22,909 nt of DNA from DATKHR01 sp035510155 (GCA_035510155.1 DATKHR010000251.1:1-22909); one strand, 5' to 3'. Positions 15,378-22,909 are shown, counted from the stretch's first letter. The notes: a model not told the origin generated them from the sequence alone. Program-made: numbers and translations.

Positions 15378-16652
15378 ATGACCGTGGCCGCCTTGACGCC
15401 CGGCGCCTCAGTTCTGCTGGGGCTGACGCTGCTTGTCGGCTGCCTGCTGGCAGTGATGACGCTGGCCATACTCAGGCTGGCCGCCGCCGTACGGGCCACG
15501 CGGCGCTCGTCGCGCTCGAGCGGCACGGAAGCTGCGTTGATGTCGGCGGCGCTTCAGGAAGCCGTGGCCAAGTTGAAGGCGCAGGAGCGCGCTACCGCGG
15601 CGCGCGCTGAAGCGTCCGAGCGTCTGAGCGAGGAAATCATCACCAGCCTGACGTCCGGCCTGCTGGTCGCGGGACTCAAGGGCGAGGTGCGCATTCTCAA
15701 CCCTGCCGGGCACCGGATGATTGGGGTCTCCGAATACGCCACCATCGCCGACGTCAAGCGGGCGCTCCGCGATCTGTCGCTCTCGGGCGTTGTCAGCGAA
15801 TGCCTCGAGACGGGAACAGCCATCGTGAGGCGCACCGTCTCTCTGCCGGAGCCTCGGCACGGCGTGTCGCACCTCGGCGTCAGTGTATCGCCGCTCTCCG
15901 ACGCCGAGGGTGCGATCCACGGAGCCATCTGTCTCTTTACGGATCTGACAGCCGTCAAAGATCTCGAAGAGCAGCTCCGGCTGAAGGACAGCCTGGCGGC
16001 CGTCGGAGAGCTGACGGCCGGCATCGCGCACGAATTCCGGAATGGCCTCGCGACCATCCACGGCTACAGCAAGCTGCTCGATCTGTCCGCGCTGCCGGAA
16101 TCGTATCGACCCTACGTGCAGGGAATTCGAGCGGAAGCGGACTCGCTCAGCCAGGTCGTCACCAACTTTCTTTCCTTCGCGAGGCCGGCCGAGCTCGCGC
16201 TTTCGAGGGTCGAGCTCGGCGGTATCTGCGAGCGCGCGGCGGAGGAGGTCCGCGCGGACGCTCGCCTGCTCGGCGGCGACGTGATGGTTCGCGGCGAGTT
16301 TCCCGTCATCGAGGGTGACGAAGTCCTGCTCCGTCAGGCGTTCAGCAATCTGCTGCGGAACGCGCTCGAAGCCTGCATTGCGGCAGCCGTCGCGCCCGGG
16401 ATCATCATTCAGTCGGAGGTCGACAGCGTTCAAAAGACGTCGCGGATTGCCGTCAACGACAACGGCCCGGGGATCCCCTTGGCGCTCAGAGAGCGTGTGT
16501 TCCGCCCGTTCTTCACCTCCAAGCGGAGTGGGACAGGCATGGGCCTGGCGCTCGTGCAGAAGATCATCGTGTTTCACAACGGACGGGTCGCGGCAGGGGT
16601 GTCGCCGTCAGGCGGGGCCAGCTTGCAGATCACGCTGCCGATCGTGGATTGA
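15378..16652 (+). CDS. PilS-like sensor histidine kinase
   Basis: A 424-residue sensor with one or two N-terminal membrane segments (about 11-37). A short coiled region precedes a PAS domain (about 85-195). The HisKA domain has the phosphoacceptor His218 in AGIAHEFRNGLATIHGY, and the ATPase domain shows the N box NLLRNALEA (N328), G1 DNGPGIP (361-367) and G2 GTGMGL (385-390). The F box region FRPFFTSK is intact. The ATG at 15378 is chosen because the hydrophobic segment starts right after it; upstream codons overlap the transferase. No good ribosome site is visible. An NtrC-type regulator follows after 80 nt, so it probably forms the PilS/PilR-like pair controlling pilin synthesis, as in Pseudomonas and Myxococcus. 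Confidence 0.88.
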   Translation: MTVAALTPGASVLLGLTLLVGCLLAVMTLAILRLAAAVRATRRSSRSSGTEAALMSAALQEAVAKLKAQERATAARAEASERLSEEIITSLTSGLLVAGLKGEVRILNPAGHRMIGVSEYATIADVKRALRDLSLSGVVSECLETGTAIVRRTVSLPEPRHGVSHLGVSVSPLSDAEGAIHGAICLFTDLTAVKDLEEQLRLKDSLAAVGELTAGIAHEFRNGLATIHGYSKLLDLSALPESYRPYVQGIRAEADSLSQVVTNFLSFARPAELALSRVELGGICERAAEEVRADARLLGGDVMVRGEFPVIEGDEVLLRQAFSNLLRNALEACIAAAVAPGIIIQSEVDSVQKTSRIAVNDNGPGIPLALRERVFRPFFTSKRSGTGMGLALVQKIIVFHNGRVAAGVSPSGGASLQITLPIVD

Positions 16653-16732
16653 CCCGCCGGCAGGGGCTCACCTAGGATCGACTTGGAGCCGATAACCCGC
16701 CTGACACCGATGCCGAGCTCCCGATCATCCCT

Positions 16733-18160
16733 TTGCGCCCTCACGTCGTGACCTCGCGGACGTCAGCCACGCGTCCGATCCTGCTCGTCGAGGACAAAGA
16801 CTCTCTGCGAGCGATGCTGCGTCACGCGCTGGAAGCCCAGGGCCATGCGGTCATCGAGGCGCGCGACCAGGCAGAAGCTGCGCAGGCCCTCCGCTCGACC
16901 CCGCCTGACGTCGTCCTGTCCGATCTCCGCTTACCCGACGGCGACGGTCTGGGGGTGTTGCGCGCATCGAAGGAGCTCGATCCCGAGCTGCCCGTCATCG
17001 TCATGACCGCATTCGGCAGTATCCAGGATGCGGTCGCCGCGATGAAGGAAGGCGCGCTCGATTTCCTGGCGAAGCCGGTCGACCCGGATCATCTGCTGTT
17101 GCTCGTCGAGCGCGCACTCGCGCAGCGGCGCCTGGCGACGGAGAACATCCTGCTCAAGGAGGAGCTCGCGCAACGCCGGGGCGCGCCGCAGATCGTCGGC
17201 GACGATGCGAAGCTGAAGCAGGTGACGCTGGCCCTGCACCGCGCCGCGGCGACCGACACGACCGTCCTGCTCGAAGGGGAAAGCGGGACCGGCAAGGAGC
17301 TCTTCGCCCGCGCGCTGCATGCACTCAGCCCGCGTGCGGACGGGCCGTTCGTGGCGATCAATTGCGCGGCGATTCCGGAGACGCTGCTCGAGACCGAGCT
17401 CTTCGGACATGAGAAGGGTGCCTTCACCGGTGCGTCGGCCCGGAAGCCGGGCAAATTCGAGCTGGCTCATCGAGGGACGCTCTTCCTCGATGAGATTGGC
17501 GATCTCCCGCTGCTGCTCCAGGCGAAGATTCTTCGGGCGCTCGAAGAGAAGCGGTTCGAGCGCGTCGGCGGCACGTCGCCGATCCAGGTCGACGTGCGCG
17601 TCGTCGCGGCGACGAACCGGAACCTGAAGGCGGCCGTGGCCGCGCGGCAGTACCGAGAGGATCTCTATTTCCGGCTGTCCGTGTTTCCAATCACGATTCC
17701 GCCGCTGCGCGACCGGTCGGAGGACATCCCCAAGCTCGCGCGCTACTTCATCGAGAAATACTGTCGAGACTTGAACAAGAAAGCGCTCGCGCTGTCGCTG
17801 GCGGCCGAGCAGGAGATGCGTGCCTACCCCTGGCCGGGCAACGTTCGCGAGCTCCAGAACTGCATTGAGCGGGCCGTCATTCTCGCCGAGGGGGAGACCA
17901 TTCACCCCCATCACCTGCACCTGTCGTTTCGGGGCGCGCCGGCGCCGACGTTGACCGAAGCCGACGCGAGCCCATGGTCGAAGATCGACTTGAGCGGGAC
18001 CCTTGCGGACGCGACGCGGCGGACGGTTGCGGAGGTGGAGCGGCGCAAGCTCGAGCAGGCGCTCAAGGAAGGGGGCAATCCCGGTCGGGCCGCGGAGCTG
18101 CTGCAAATCAGCTTTAAGGCGCTCGTCGTGAAGCTGAGGGAACACGGCATCGAAAGCTGA
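16733..18160 (+). CDS. PilR-like sigma-54-dependent response regulator (NtrC family)
   Basis: Up to 475 residues in the standard order. The receiver domain (about 14-130) has acidic residues E20/D21, phosphoacceptor D64 and K114. The AAA+ domain has Walker A GESGTGKE (182-189), the sigma-54 contact loop GAFTGA (229-234) and Walker B TLFLDEIGD (249-257). A Fis-type helix-turn-helix (about 430-471) ends the protein. All catalytic motifs are intact, so it should activate sigma-54 promoters when phosphorylated by the upstream kinase. The start is uncertain: TTG at 16733 and GTG at 16748 are both in frame, no ATG precedes the receiver domain, and neither has a clear ribosome site. Its target is presumably the pilin gene, yet no sigma-54 promoter was seen there. 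Confidence 0.9.
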   Translation: MRPHVVTSRTSATRPILLVEDKDSLRAMLRHALEAQGHAVIEARDQAEAAQALRSTPPDVVLSDLRLPDGDGLGVLRASKELDPELPVIVMTAFGSIQDAVAAMKEGALDFLAKPVDPDHLLLLVERALAQRRLATENILLKEELAQRRGAPQIVGDDAKLKQVTLALHRAAATDTTVLLEGESGTGKELFARALHALSPRADGPFVAINCAAIPETLLETELFGHEKGAFTGASARKPGKFELAHRGTLFLDEIGDLPLLLQAKILRALEEKRFERVGGTSPIQVDVRVVAATNRNLKAAVAARQYREDLYFRLSVFPITIPPLRDRSEDIPKLARYFIEKYCRDLNKKALALSLAAEQEMRAYPWPGNVRELQNCIERAVILAEGETIHPHHLHLSFRGAPAPTLTEADASPWSKIDLSGTLADATRRTVAEVERRKLEQALKEGGNPGRAAELLQISFKALVVKLREHGIES

Positions 18161-18179
18161 GTCGGGCCCGGTCCGCGTT

Positions 18180-19274
18180 TCAATTCGCGAACCCGACGCG
18201 CTTCAACGTGGTGCGCATCTCCTTCTCGCTCACGTCGTCGACGATCGTCGTGGCGCCGATGGCGATGGGCAACACGTAGTACAGGCGGCCGGCCACCATT
18301 TTCTTGTCGTGCTGCATCGCGTCGAGCACCTGGCTTGCCGAGATGTCCGCGATCGGCGGAAGAGGGCCAAGGCTCGCGATCACATCCGCGAGCGCCTGGC
18401 GGTCCCGGTCGGCAAGCGCCCCTCGCGCCGTGCCGAGCTCCGCGGCGACGAGCATGCCGTAGGCGACCGCTTCGCCGTGGCGAAACCGCCGGTATTTGGT
18501 CACGGTCTCGAGCGCGTGGCCGGCGGTGTGGCCGAAATTCAGGACGCGGCGCGGCCCCGACTCTCGCTCGTCGGCGGCGATGACGCTCGCTTTGATGCGG
18601 CACGACTCCGCGATCACAGGCGTCGTCGCCTCGGGTGTACGCGCGAAAATGGCTTTGCGGTCCCTCGCAATTCTGTCGAACAAGGCCGCGCTCGAGATCA
18701 TGCCGTACTTGATCACCTCGTACAAACCGGCGCGGAATTCCCGGCGCGGCAACGTGCCGAGCACCCTCGGGTCGACCACGACGGCGTGCGGCTGATAGAA
18801 CGCGCCGATGAGGTTTTTGCCCTGGGGATGATTGACCCCGACCTTGCCACCGATCGCGCTGTCGACCTGCGCGAGCAGCGTCGTTGGCACGTGGACGACT
18901 GAAATGCCGCGTAGGTACGTCGCGGCGGCAAAGCCGGCCATGTCGCCGATGACACCGCCGCCAAATGTAATCAGGGTCGTCGCGCGGTCGGCGTTGAGCC
19001 GGACGAGCGCGTCGTAGATGCGCGTCACCGTCGCCAGGAGCTTGAAGCGCTCGCCGTCTGGCACGAGGATCGGTTCCTGCGCCTCGATGGCCCGCGCGAT
19101 CTGGCGTCCGTGCAGTCGCCACACGAGGGGGCTCGAGACCACGAATCGCCGTTCCGGCAGCCGGAGGTCGTCGAGCGATCGACCGAGCCGATCGATCGCG
19201 CCGTCAGCGATCGTCACCGGGTAAGCGCGCGTCGGCGTGACGACGTCGATGCGGATCGGGTCCGAAGGGGGCAT
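18180..19274 (-). CDS. aroB: 3-dehydroquinate synthase
   Basis: A 364-residue cytoplasmic enzyme of the shikimate pathway; it converts DAHP to 3-dehydroquinate with NAD and a divalent metal. Visible motifs include the nucleotide-binding GGGVIGDMAGFAAATYLRG (105-123), PTTLLAQVDSAIGGKVGVNH followed by PQGKNLIGAFYQP (130-162), and the metal ligands E186 (LYEVIKYG), H249 (NFGHTAGHALE) and H266 (RHGEAVAYG). The ATG at 19274 puts the first strand (IRIDVVTPTRAYPV) near the N-terminus as expected. The frame is open far upstream, but that part is antisense to nadB. It converges on the PilR-like gene with only 19 nt between stops and is divergent from nadB across 30 nt. Unrelated in function to the pilus genes. 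Confidence 0.95.
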   Translation of the reverse strand: MPPSDPIRIDVVTPTRAYPVTIADGAIDRLGRSLDDLRLPERRFVVSSPLVWRLHGRQIARAIEAQEPILVPDGERFKLLATVTRIYDALVRLNADRATTLITFGGGVIGDMAGFAAATYLRGISVVHVPTTLLAQVDSAIGGKVGVNHPQGKNLIGAFYQPHAVVVDPRVLGTLPRREFRAGLYEVIKYGMISSAALFDRIARDRKAIFARTPEATTPVIAESCRIKASVIAADERESGPRRVLNFGHTAGHALETVTKYRRFRHGEAVAYGMLVAAELGTARGALADRDRQALADVIASLGPLPPIADISASQVLDAMQHDKKMVAGRLYYVLPIAIGATTIVDDVSEKEMRTTLKRVGFAN

Positions 19275-19304
19275 CCCGTTTGCGGATGGTAGGATAACAC
19301 TCGG
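19275..19304. promoter_or_regulatory. Divergent aroB/nadB promoter gap, possibly leaderless starts
   Basis: Only 30 nt separate the aroB ATG and the nadB GTG. On the minus strand TACCAT (19286-19291) lies 11 nt before the aroB ATG. On the plus strand TAGGAT (19290-19295) lies 9 nt before the nadB GTG. Each is a 4/6 match to the -10 consensus. Neither gene has a clear Shine-Dalgarno sequence, so very short leaders or leaderless mRNAs would fit. Any -35 sequences would lie inside the opposite gene. Confidence 0.3.
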
Positions 19305-20960
19305 GTGCGCTCCTCCCGCTCGGTCGACGCCTTCACCTCGCCCGACGTCGTCGACTTTCTCATAGTAGGCGGCGGCATTGCCGGACTGCGCGCCGCCATC
19401 GCGCTCGCGCCAAGCGGACGCGTGCTCGTGCTCACCAAAGCGGAACCGACCGACAGCAACACGGGGGTCGCGCAAGGCGGCATTGCTGCCGCGGTTGGAG
19501 ACGATGACAGTCCGACGCTGCACGCCGAGGACACGATTCGCGCGGGCGACGGGCTCTGTGACGCGGATGCCGTGCGCGTGCTGGTCGAGAACGGACCTGC
19601 GGGCGTCGGCGACCTGATCGCGTGGGGCGCTCGATTCGAGCGCGATGCCGATGGGCGTCTCGTGCTCGGGCGAGAGGCGGCGCATTCCGTGCGCCGCGTG
19701 CTTCACGCCGGAGACGCGACAGGGCGGGAGATCGGACGCGTGCTGTGGGAGAAGGTCCGGACGCTGGCGTCCGTCACGACGATCGAGCACGCGCTCGTGA
19801 CGGAGCTCGCGGTCGAGCGATTCGCGCGGGAGGGCGATGGCGGCTGCGTGCGCGGCGCCGTGTACTGCGATGTGGACGGCAGGCGGCAGAAAGTGCGCGC
19901 CGAGGCCACCTTGCTGGCGACGGGTGGCGCCGGACAGGTGTTTCGGGAGACGACCAATCCGGCAGTTGCCACCGGGGACGGCGTGGCGCTGGCATATCAG
20001 GCCGGCGCCCGCGTGGCCGATCTGGAGTTCGTTCAGTTCCATCCGACCGCGCTCAACCTGAGCGGCGCGCCACGCTTTCTGATGTCGGAAGCGCTCAGGG
20101 GCGAAGGCGCCCGTCTCGTCAACGTTCACGGCCAGCCGTTCATGCGCGACGTCCACCCTGACGGCGATCTCGCGCCGAGGGATGTCGTGGCGCGCGGCAT
20201 CGCGCGCGAGTCCGAGCGGACCGGCGGGCCCGTGTTCCTGACGCTGGCGCACCTCGATCCGGCCTTCGTCCGGCGCCGGTTTCCCACGATTGCGGAAATG
20301 TGCCGACAAGTCGGGCTGGATCTTGCGAGCGATCCCGTCCCTGTGGGCCCCGCCGCGCATTACATCATGGGGGGCGTCGACACCGACGAATGGGGACGAA
20401 CCTCGCTCCTGGGCCTTTACGCGGCGGGCGAGGTGGCGTGCACAGGGGTCCACGGCGCGAACCGGCTCGCGAGCAACTCACTGCTCGAGGGGCTCGTGTT
20501 CGGGGCGCGGGCTGCGCGAGCCATGACGGAACCGCCGCGAGCGGCGCCTCTGAAGAAAGACAGGGTCATGGCAGATAGCGCATGGCTTGTGGCTCACCGT
20601 CAGCCGCCTGCCATCAGCCATCTGCCATCAGCGTTGACGAGCAACGAGGTTCGCGATTTGATGTGGCGATCTGTCGGCCTGTTCCGGATCCGGGCCGATC
20701 TTGAACAAGCGGTCGCGCGCCTCGACGTCGCGGCGGCGGCCGCCGCCGCCGCGCCCCCAGCCGACGGCTGGCGACACCGGAATCTGGTGACGGTCGCGCG
20801 GCTCATCGCACGCTCGGCGCTTCGGCGCGAGGAGAGCCGCGGCGGACATTGCCGGGCAGACTTTCCGGAACGCGACGATATACACTGGAGGGTCCACGTC
20901 GTCGACCAGGCGACCTGGGAACACACCCACAAACATGGCGCAACACGACAGATCCTCTGA
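19305..20960 (+). CDS. nadB: L-aspartate oxidase
   Basis: A 551-residue FAD enzyme that oxidises L-aspartate to iminoaspartate, the first step of bacterial de novo NAD synthesis. It has the dinucleotide-binding start DFLIVGGGIAGLRAAIAL (17-34), then DSNTGVAQGGIAAAVG, RRVLHAGDATGREI, EFVQFHPTAL, and the active-site GPAAHYIMGGVDTD near residue 350. The flavin-binding GLYAAGEVACTGVHGANRLA and SNSLLEGLVFGARAA follow, and the C-terminal helical domain ends with ESRGGHCRADFPERD. GTG start without a clear ribosome site. The linker (about residues 410-445) carries an inverted-repeat insertion, and an eight-Ala run lies at about 476-483. The 3' end overlaps proS by 26 nt. nadA and nadC are not in the window. 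Confidence 0.93.
   Translation: MRSSRSVDAFTSPDVVDFLIVGGGIAGLRAAIALAPSGRVLVLTKAEPTDSNTGVAQGGIAAAVGDDDSPTLHAEDTIRAGDGLCDADAVRVLVENGPAGVGDLIAWGARFERDADGRLVLGREAAHSVRRVLHAGDATGREIGRVLWEKVRTLASVTTIEHALVTELAVERFAREGDGGCVRGAVYCDVDGRRQKVRAEATLLATGGAGQVFRETTNPAVATGDGVALAYQAGARVADLEFVQFHPTALNLSGAPRFLMSEALRGEGARLVNVHGQPFMRDVHPDGDLAPRDVVARGIARESERTGGPVFLTLAHLDPAFVRRRFPTIAEMCRQVGLDLASDPVPVGPAAHYIMGGVDTDEWGRTSLLGLYAAGEVACTGVHGANRLASNSLLEGLVFGARAARAMTEPPRAAPLKKDRVMADSAWLVAHRQPPAISHLPSALTSNEVRDLMWRSVGLFRIRADLEQAVARLDVAAAAAAAAPPADGWRHRNLVTVARLIARSALRREESRGGHCRADFPERDDIHWRVHVVDQATWEHTHKHGATRQIL
20568..20628. repeat. Imperfect inverted repeat inserted in frame in nadB
   Basis: Two 19-nt arms (20568-20586 and 20610-20628) match as reverse complements at 16 of 19 positions. 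The left arm begins ATGGCAGAT and ends ATGGC; the complement of the right arm does the same. The 23-nt loop holds a further 4-bp stem (GGCT 20591-20594 with AGCC 20602-20605). It encodes residues 422-442 of NadB in the linker between the FAD domain and the C-terminal helical domain, a region not tied to catalysis. It resembles a REP-type or in-gene palindromic element. Confidence 0.6.
20730..20749. repeat. Perfect 20-bp GCC/GCG palindrome encoding a poly-alanine run
   Basis: The triplet tract GCG-GCG-GCG followed by GCC-GCC-GC is its own reverse complement over 20 bases. It codes for part of an eight-Ala run in NadB, about 100 nt after the inverted repeat. Slippage at Ala codons in a GC-rich genome explains it without any special function. 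Confidence 0.5.
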
Positions 20961-22425
20961 CACGGTCAAGGCCGCGAAGACCACATTCGTCACCGAGATC
21001 ACGCCGCGCTCGCACGACTTCTCACAGTGGTATCTCGACGTCGTGCGGCGTGCGGAGCTTGCGGATTATTCGCCGGTCAAAGGGTGCATGGTCATCCGCC
21101 CCTATGGTTACGCGATCTGGGAGCAGATCCAGCAGGCCTTCGATAGCGAATTCAAGCGCGCGGGGCACGTCAACGCCTACTTTCCGCTGTTCATTCCGGA
21201 GAGCTTTCTGCACAAAGAGGCGGAGCACGTCGAGGGGTTCGCGCCGCAAGTGGCGTACGTGACCCGTGCCGGCGGCGAAGAGCTCGAAGAACCGCTCGTC
21301 GTGCGTCCGACGTCGGAAGCGATCATCGGCTCCATGTATTCGAAGTGGATCCAGTCGTGGCGCGATCTGCCCGTCTTGATCAACCAGTGGGCCAATGTCG
21401 TGCGGTGGGAGAAGGTCACGCGCCCCTTCCTGAGGACGACCGAGTTCCTCTGGCAGGAAGGCCACACGGCCCACGAAACCCACGATGAAGCCGAGGCCGA
21501 GGCGCTCATGATTCTGGACATCTATGCCCGCGTGGCCGAGGACGTCCTTGGCATGCCCGTCGTGAAGGGGCAGAAGAGCGAGAGCGAGAAGTTCGCGGGC
21601 GCGCTGCGAACCTATTCGATTGAGGCGCTGATGGGCGACGGCCGCGCGCTGCAGGCGGGCACGTCGCATAACCTCGGTCAGAATTTTGCCAAAGCGTTCG
21701 ACATCACGTTCCAGGGACGGGACAAGAGCGTCCAGCACGTGTGGGGCACGTCCTGGGGCGTGTCGACGCGGCTGGTGGGCGGCGTCATCATGACCCACGG
21801 CGACGACAGCGGCCTGGTGCTGCCGCCTCGCGTCGCTCCCTACCAGGTCGTCATCGTTCCGATCGGCCGGGACGATTGGCGCGAGACGGTGCTGCCCAAG
21901 GCACGGGAGATTCGGCAGCAGCTCGCGGGTGCCGGCATCCGCGTGACGCTGGATGAGCGTGACGAGCGGCCGGGCTGGAAATTCGCCGAATGGGAGTTGC
22001 GCGGCGTACCGCTTCGTCTCGAGATCGGTCCGAAGGACATCGAGAAATCGACCGTCCGGGTCGCGCGGCGCGATACAGGTGCCAAGCAGGACCTGTCCAT
22101 GAACGGTCTACCCACGCCGATCACGGAGCTTCTAGACAGAATACAGCGGGACCTGTTTGAGCGCGCCCGCGCGTATCGCGATGAGCGCACGCAGCGGGTT
22201 GCCTCCTACGACGCGTTCAAGGCGGCAATGGAAGGGCGGCCGGGATTCGTGATCGCGGCGTGGTGCGGGTCCGCCGAGTGCGAGGCGCAGATCAAGGCCG
22301 ACACGCAGGCGACGCTTCGCAATATGCCCCTGGAGGGCATAACGGGCAAGACCGCGCCGACAGGGGACTGTGTGCGATGCGACAACCCCGCCAGGTACGA
22401 GGCGTGGTTCGCGAAGGCATATTGA
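20935..22425 (+). CDS. proS: Prolyl-tRNA synthetase, archaeal/eukaryote-type
   Basis: A 496-residue class II aminoacyl-tRNA synthetase that charges tRNA-Pro. It lacks the large editing insertion of the usual bacterial (E. coli-type) ProRS. It shows the ProS-3 arrangement: SQWYLDVVRRAELADYSPVK near the start, then RPTSEAIIGSMYSKWIQSWR, motif 2 PFLRTTEFLWQEGHTAH, and motif 3 region SWGVSTRLVGGVIMTHGDD. An anticodon-binding domain (about 305-400) and a C-terminal zinc-type domain with Cys residues (AWCGSAECE and GDCVRCDN) follow, ending in the Tyr typical of the group. The ATG lies 26 nt inside the end of nadB; conserved sequence begins at about residue 15. No other proS is visible, so it may be the only one. 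Confidence 0.94.
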   Translation: MAQHDRSSDTVKAAKTTFVTEITPRSHDFSQWYLDVVRRAELADYSPVKGCMVIRPYGYAIWEQIQQAFDSEFKRAGHVNAYFPLFIPESFLHKEAEHVEGFAPQVAYVTRAGGEELEEPLVVRPTSEAIIGSMYSKWIQSWRDLPVLINQWANVVRWEKVTRPFLRTTEFLWQEGHTAHETHDEAEAEALMILDIYARVAEDVLGMPVVKGQKSESEKFAGALRTYSIEALMGDGRALQAGTSHNLGQNFAKAFDITFQGRDKSVQHVWGTSWGVSTRLVGGVIMTHGDDSGLVLPPRVAPYQVVIVPIGRDDWRETVLPKAREIRQQLAGAGIRVTLDERDERPGWKFAEWELRGVPLRLEIGPKDIEKSTVRVARRDTGAKQDLSMNGLPTPITELLDRIQRDLFERARAYRDERTQRVASYDAFKAAMEGRPGFVIAAWCGSAECEAQIKADTQATLRNMPLEGITGKTAPTGDCVRCDNPARYEAWFAKAY

Positions 22426-22428
22426 AAA

Positions 22429-22464
22429 CGGGCCGGAAGGGCAGGAAGGGCGGGACGGGCGAAG
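22429..22464. repeat. 9-nt G-rich tandem repeat with G-quadruplex potential
   Basis: Four 9-mers follow one another: CGGGCCGGA, AGGGCAGGA, AGGGCGGGA, CGGGCGAAG. The plus strand carries five runs of three G (22430-22432, 22439-22441, 22448-22450, 22452-22454, 22457-22459) with loops of 6, 6, 1 and 2 bases, which meets the usual intramolecular quadruplex pattern. It fills almost the whole 42-nt gap between the converging proS and HEAT-like genes. No classic hairpin terminator is present there. Confidence 0.6.
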
Positions 22465-22467
22465 CGC

Positions 22468-22909
22468 TCAACGCGCCTTCCCGATGCCGTGCCTCGTTTC
22501 GCCAGCCCAAAGCGCGCCAAGCGCCGGCTTCCACCTCTTTTCAATTCGCTTGATCTTCGCGTGCCGTTTCGTCAGGCGTTCACGCTCAACGATCGCCCGG
22601 AACACGTCGGTGAGGTGATCCTTCCACCACGCGTCGGTCGATCGCGCATAAGACGATGCGATCGGCTCGAGGCAGGAGGAGTCGCCGATAAGCGACAGCG
22701 CCGCCAGCGCGTCGACTGGCAAAGGGTCGCTCGCCTGTTCGAGCGATTCGCGGAGGTCGTAAAGGGCGACGCGGCTGCCGCGGCGGGCCAGCACCAGGTG
22801 CGCCAAGGCGCGCGCGGCGGTCCACGCGGCGCGTTGGTTCGGCGCCTCGGCCGACTCGCGCTCCCGGATCCGGTCAACCAGGCGGACGAGGACAGGCAAG
22901 GCAGTACTT
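22468..22909 (-). CDS. HEAT-like repeat protein (3' part; N-terminus beyond the edge)
   Basis: At least 147 codons are open to the right edge without a stop, and the only starts inside are weak (TTG at 22899), so the gene almost certainly begins outside. Visible sequence is alpha-helical, with repeated Ala/Leu/Arg helices (RAAWTAARALAHLVLARRGS, then ALYDLRESLEQ, then VDALAALSLIGDSSCLEPIA) typical of HEAT or Armadillo-like repeats. The tail (about 105-143) is rich in Lys, Arg and Trp. HEAT proteins are scaffolds for protein binding; no specific partner can be named. It converges on proS. Confidence 0.65.
   Translation of the reverse strand, partial: STALPVLVRLVDRIRERESAEAPNQRAAWTAARALAHLVLARRGSRVALYDLRESLEQASDPLPVDALAALSLIGDSSCLEPIASSYARSTDAWWKDHLTDVFRAIVERERLTKRHAKIKRIEKRWKPALGALWAGETRHGIGKAR

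Noticed and set aside
18161..18179. GC-rich palindrome CGGGCCCG between the PilR-like gene and aroB as a bidirectional terminator
   Set aside because: It has no loop and no flanking T or A tract, so it is unlikely to form a working terminator hairpin.
19275..20453. N-terminal extension of aroB across nadB to 20453
   Set aside because: The extension is antisense to conserved nadB and lies before the normal AroB N-terminus; the ATG at 19274 fits family length.
20877..20890. GATATACACTGGAGG as promoter or ribosome site for proS
   Set aside because: No -35 box at a suitable distance, and the GGAGG is about 45 nt from the proS ATG with no nearer start codon in frame.

Overview
The window is compact, GC-rich bacterial chromosome. 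Nearly all of it codes, genes often overlap by 4 nt or abut, and no gene-free gap exceeds about 220 bases. There is no rRNA, tRNA, CRISPR array, IS element or phage gene. Gene content suggests an Acidobacteriota-like or deltaproteobacterial-like Gram-negative soil bacterium: a pilus locus carrying an ABC transporter as in Myxococcus, a pyruvoyl arginine decarboxylase, a VKOR-DsbA fusion and an archaeal/eukaryote-type prolyl-tRNA synthetase. I lean to Acidobacteriota (Vicinamibacteria-like). This is inference from content; no search was run.

Layout. (1) 1-2675, minus strand: a tightly coupled operon marR - Yip1-like membrane protein - MacA/HlyD-type adaptor - MacB-like permease (only its first codons are in the window). 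A promoter with a perfect TATAAT box and an AT-rich possible operator lie upstream. (2) 2898-3449, plus: pyruvoyl-dependent arginine decarboxylase, preceded by a 9-nt tandem repeat. (3) 3488-18160, plus: a type IV pilus locus. In order it holds a FadL/PorV-like outer-membrane protein, a PilB/GspE ATPase, PilC, a major pilin, a VKOR-DsbA disulfide-forming enzyme, an ABC ATPase and ABC-2 permease (resembling PilH and PilI of M. xanthus), a periplasmic TPR-like protein, the prepilin peptidase PilD, a large membrane-bound alkaline-phosphatase-superfamily transferase, and a PilS/PilR-like two-component pair. (4) 18180-22425: housekeeping genes aroB (minus) divergent from nadB (plus), then proS overlapping the nadB end. 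(5) 22468-22909, minus: 3' part of a HEAT-like gene converging on proS.

How the genes fit together. The pilin is made by PilB/PilC, processed by PilD and probably controlled by the sigma-54 activator PilR. The pilin has exactly two cysteines, and the next gene is a complete periplasmic disulfide-making machine, so dedicated oxidative folding of the pilin is a testable idea. The membrane transferase resembles phosphoethanolamine/phosphoglycerol transferases, which modify pilin or lipid in other bacteria.

Most unusual structure: an imperfect 19-nt inverted repeat sits in frame inside nadB, and a 14-nt part of one arm recurs at the stop codon of the transferase gene. Two unrelated 9-nt-period repeats flank genes, one of them with G-quadruplex potential. 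I did not find a wholly new system; the pilin/VKOR-DsbA/ABC/transferase grouping is the best candidate for something under-described.
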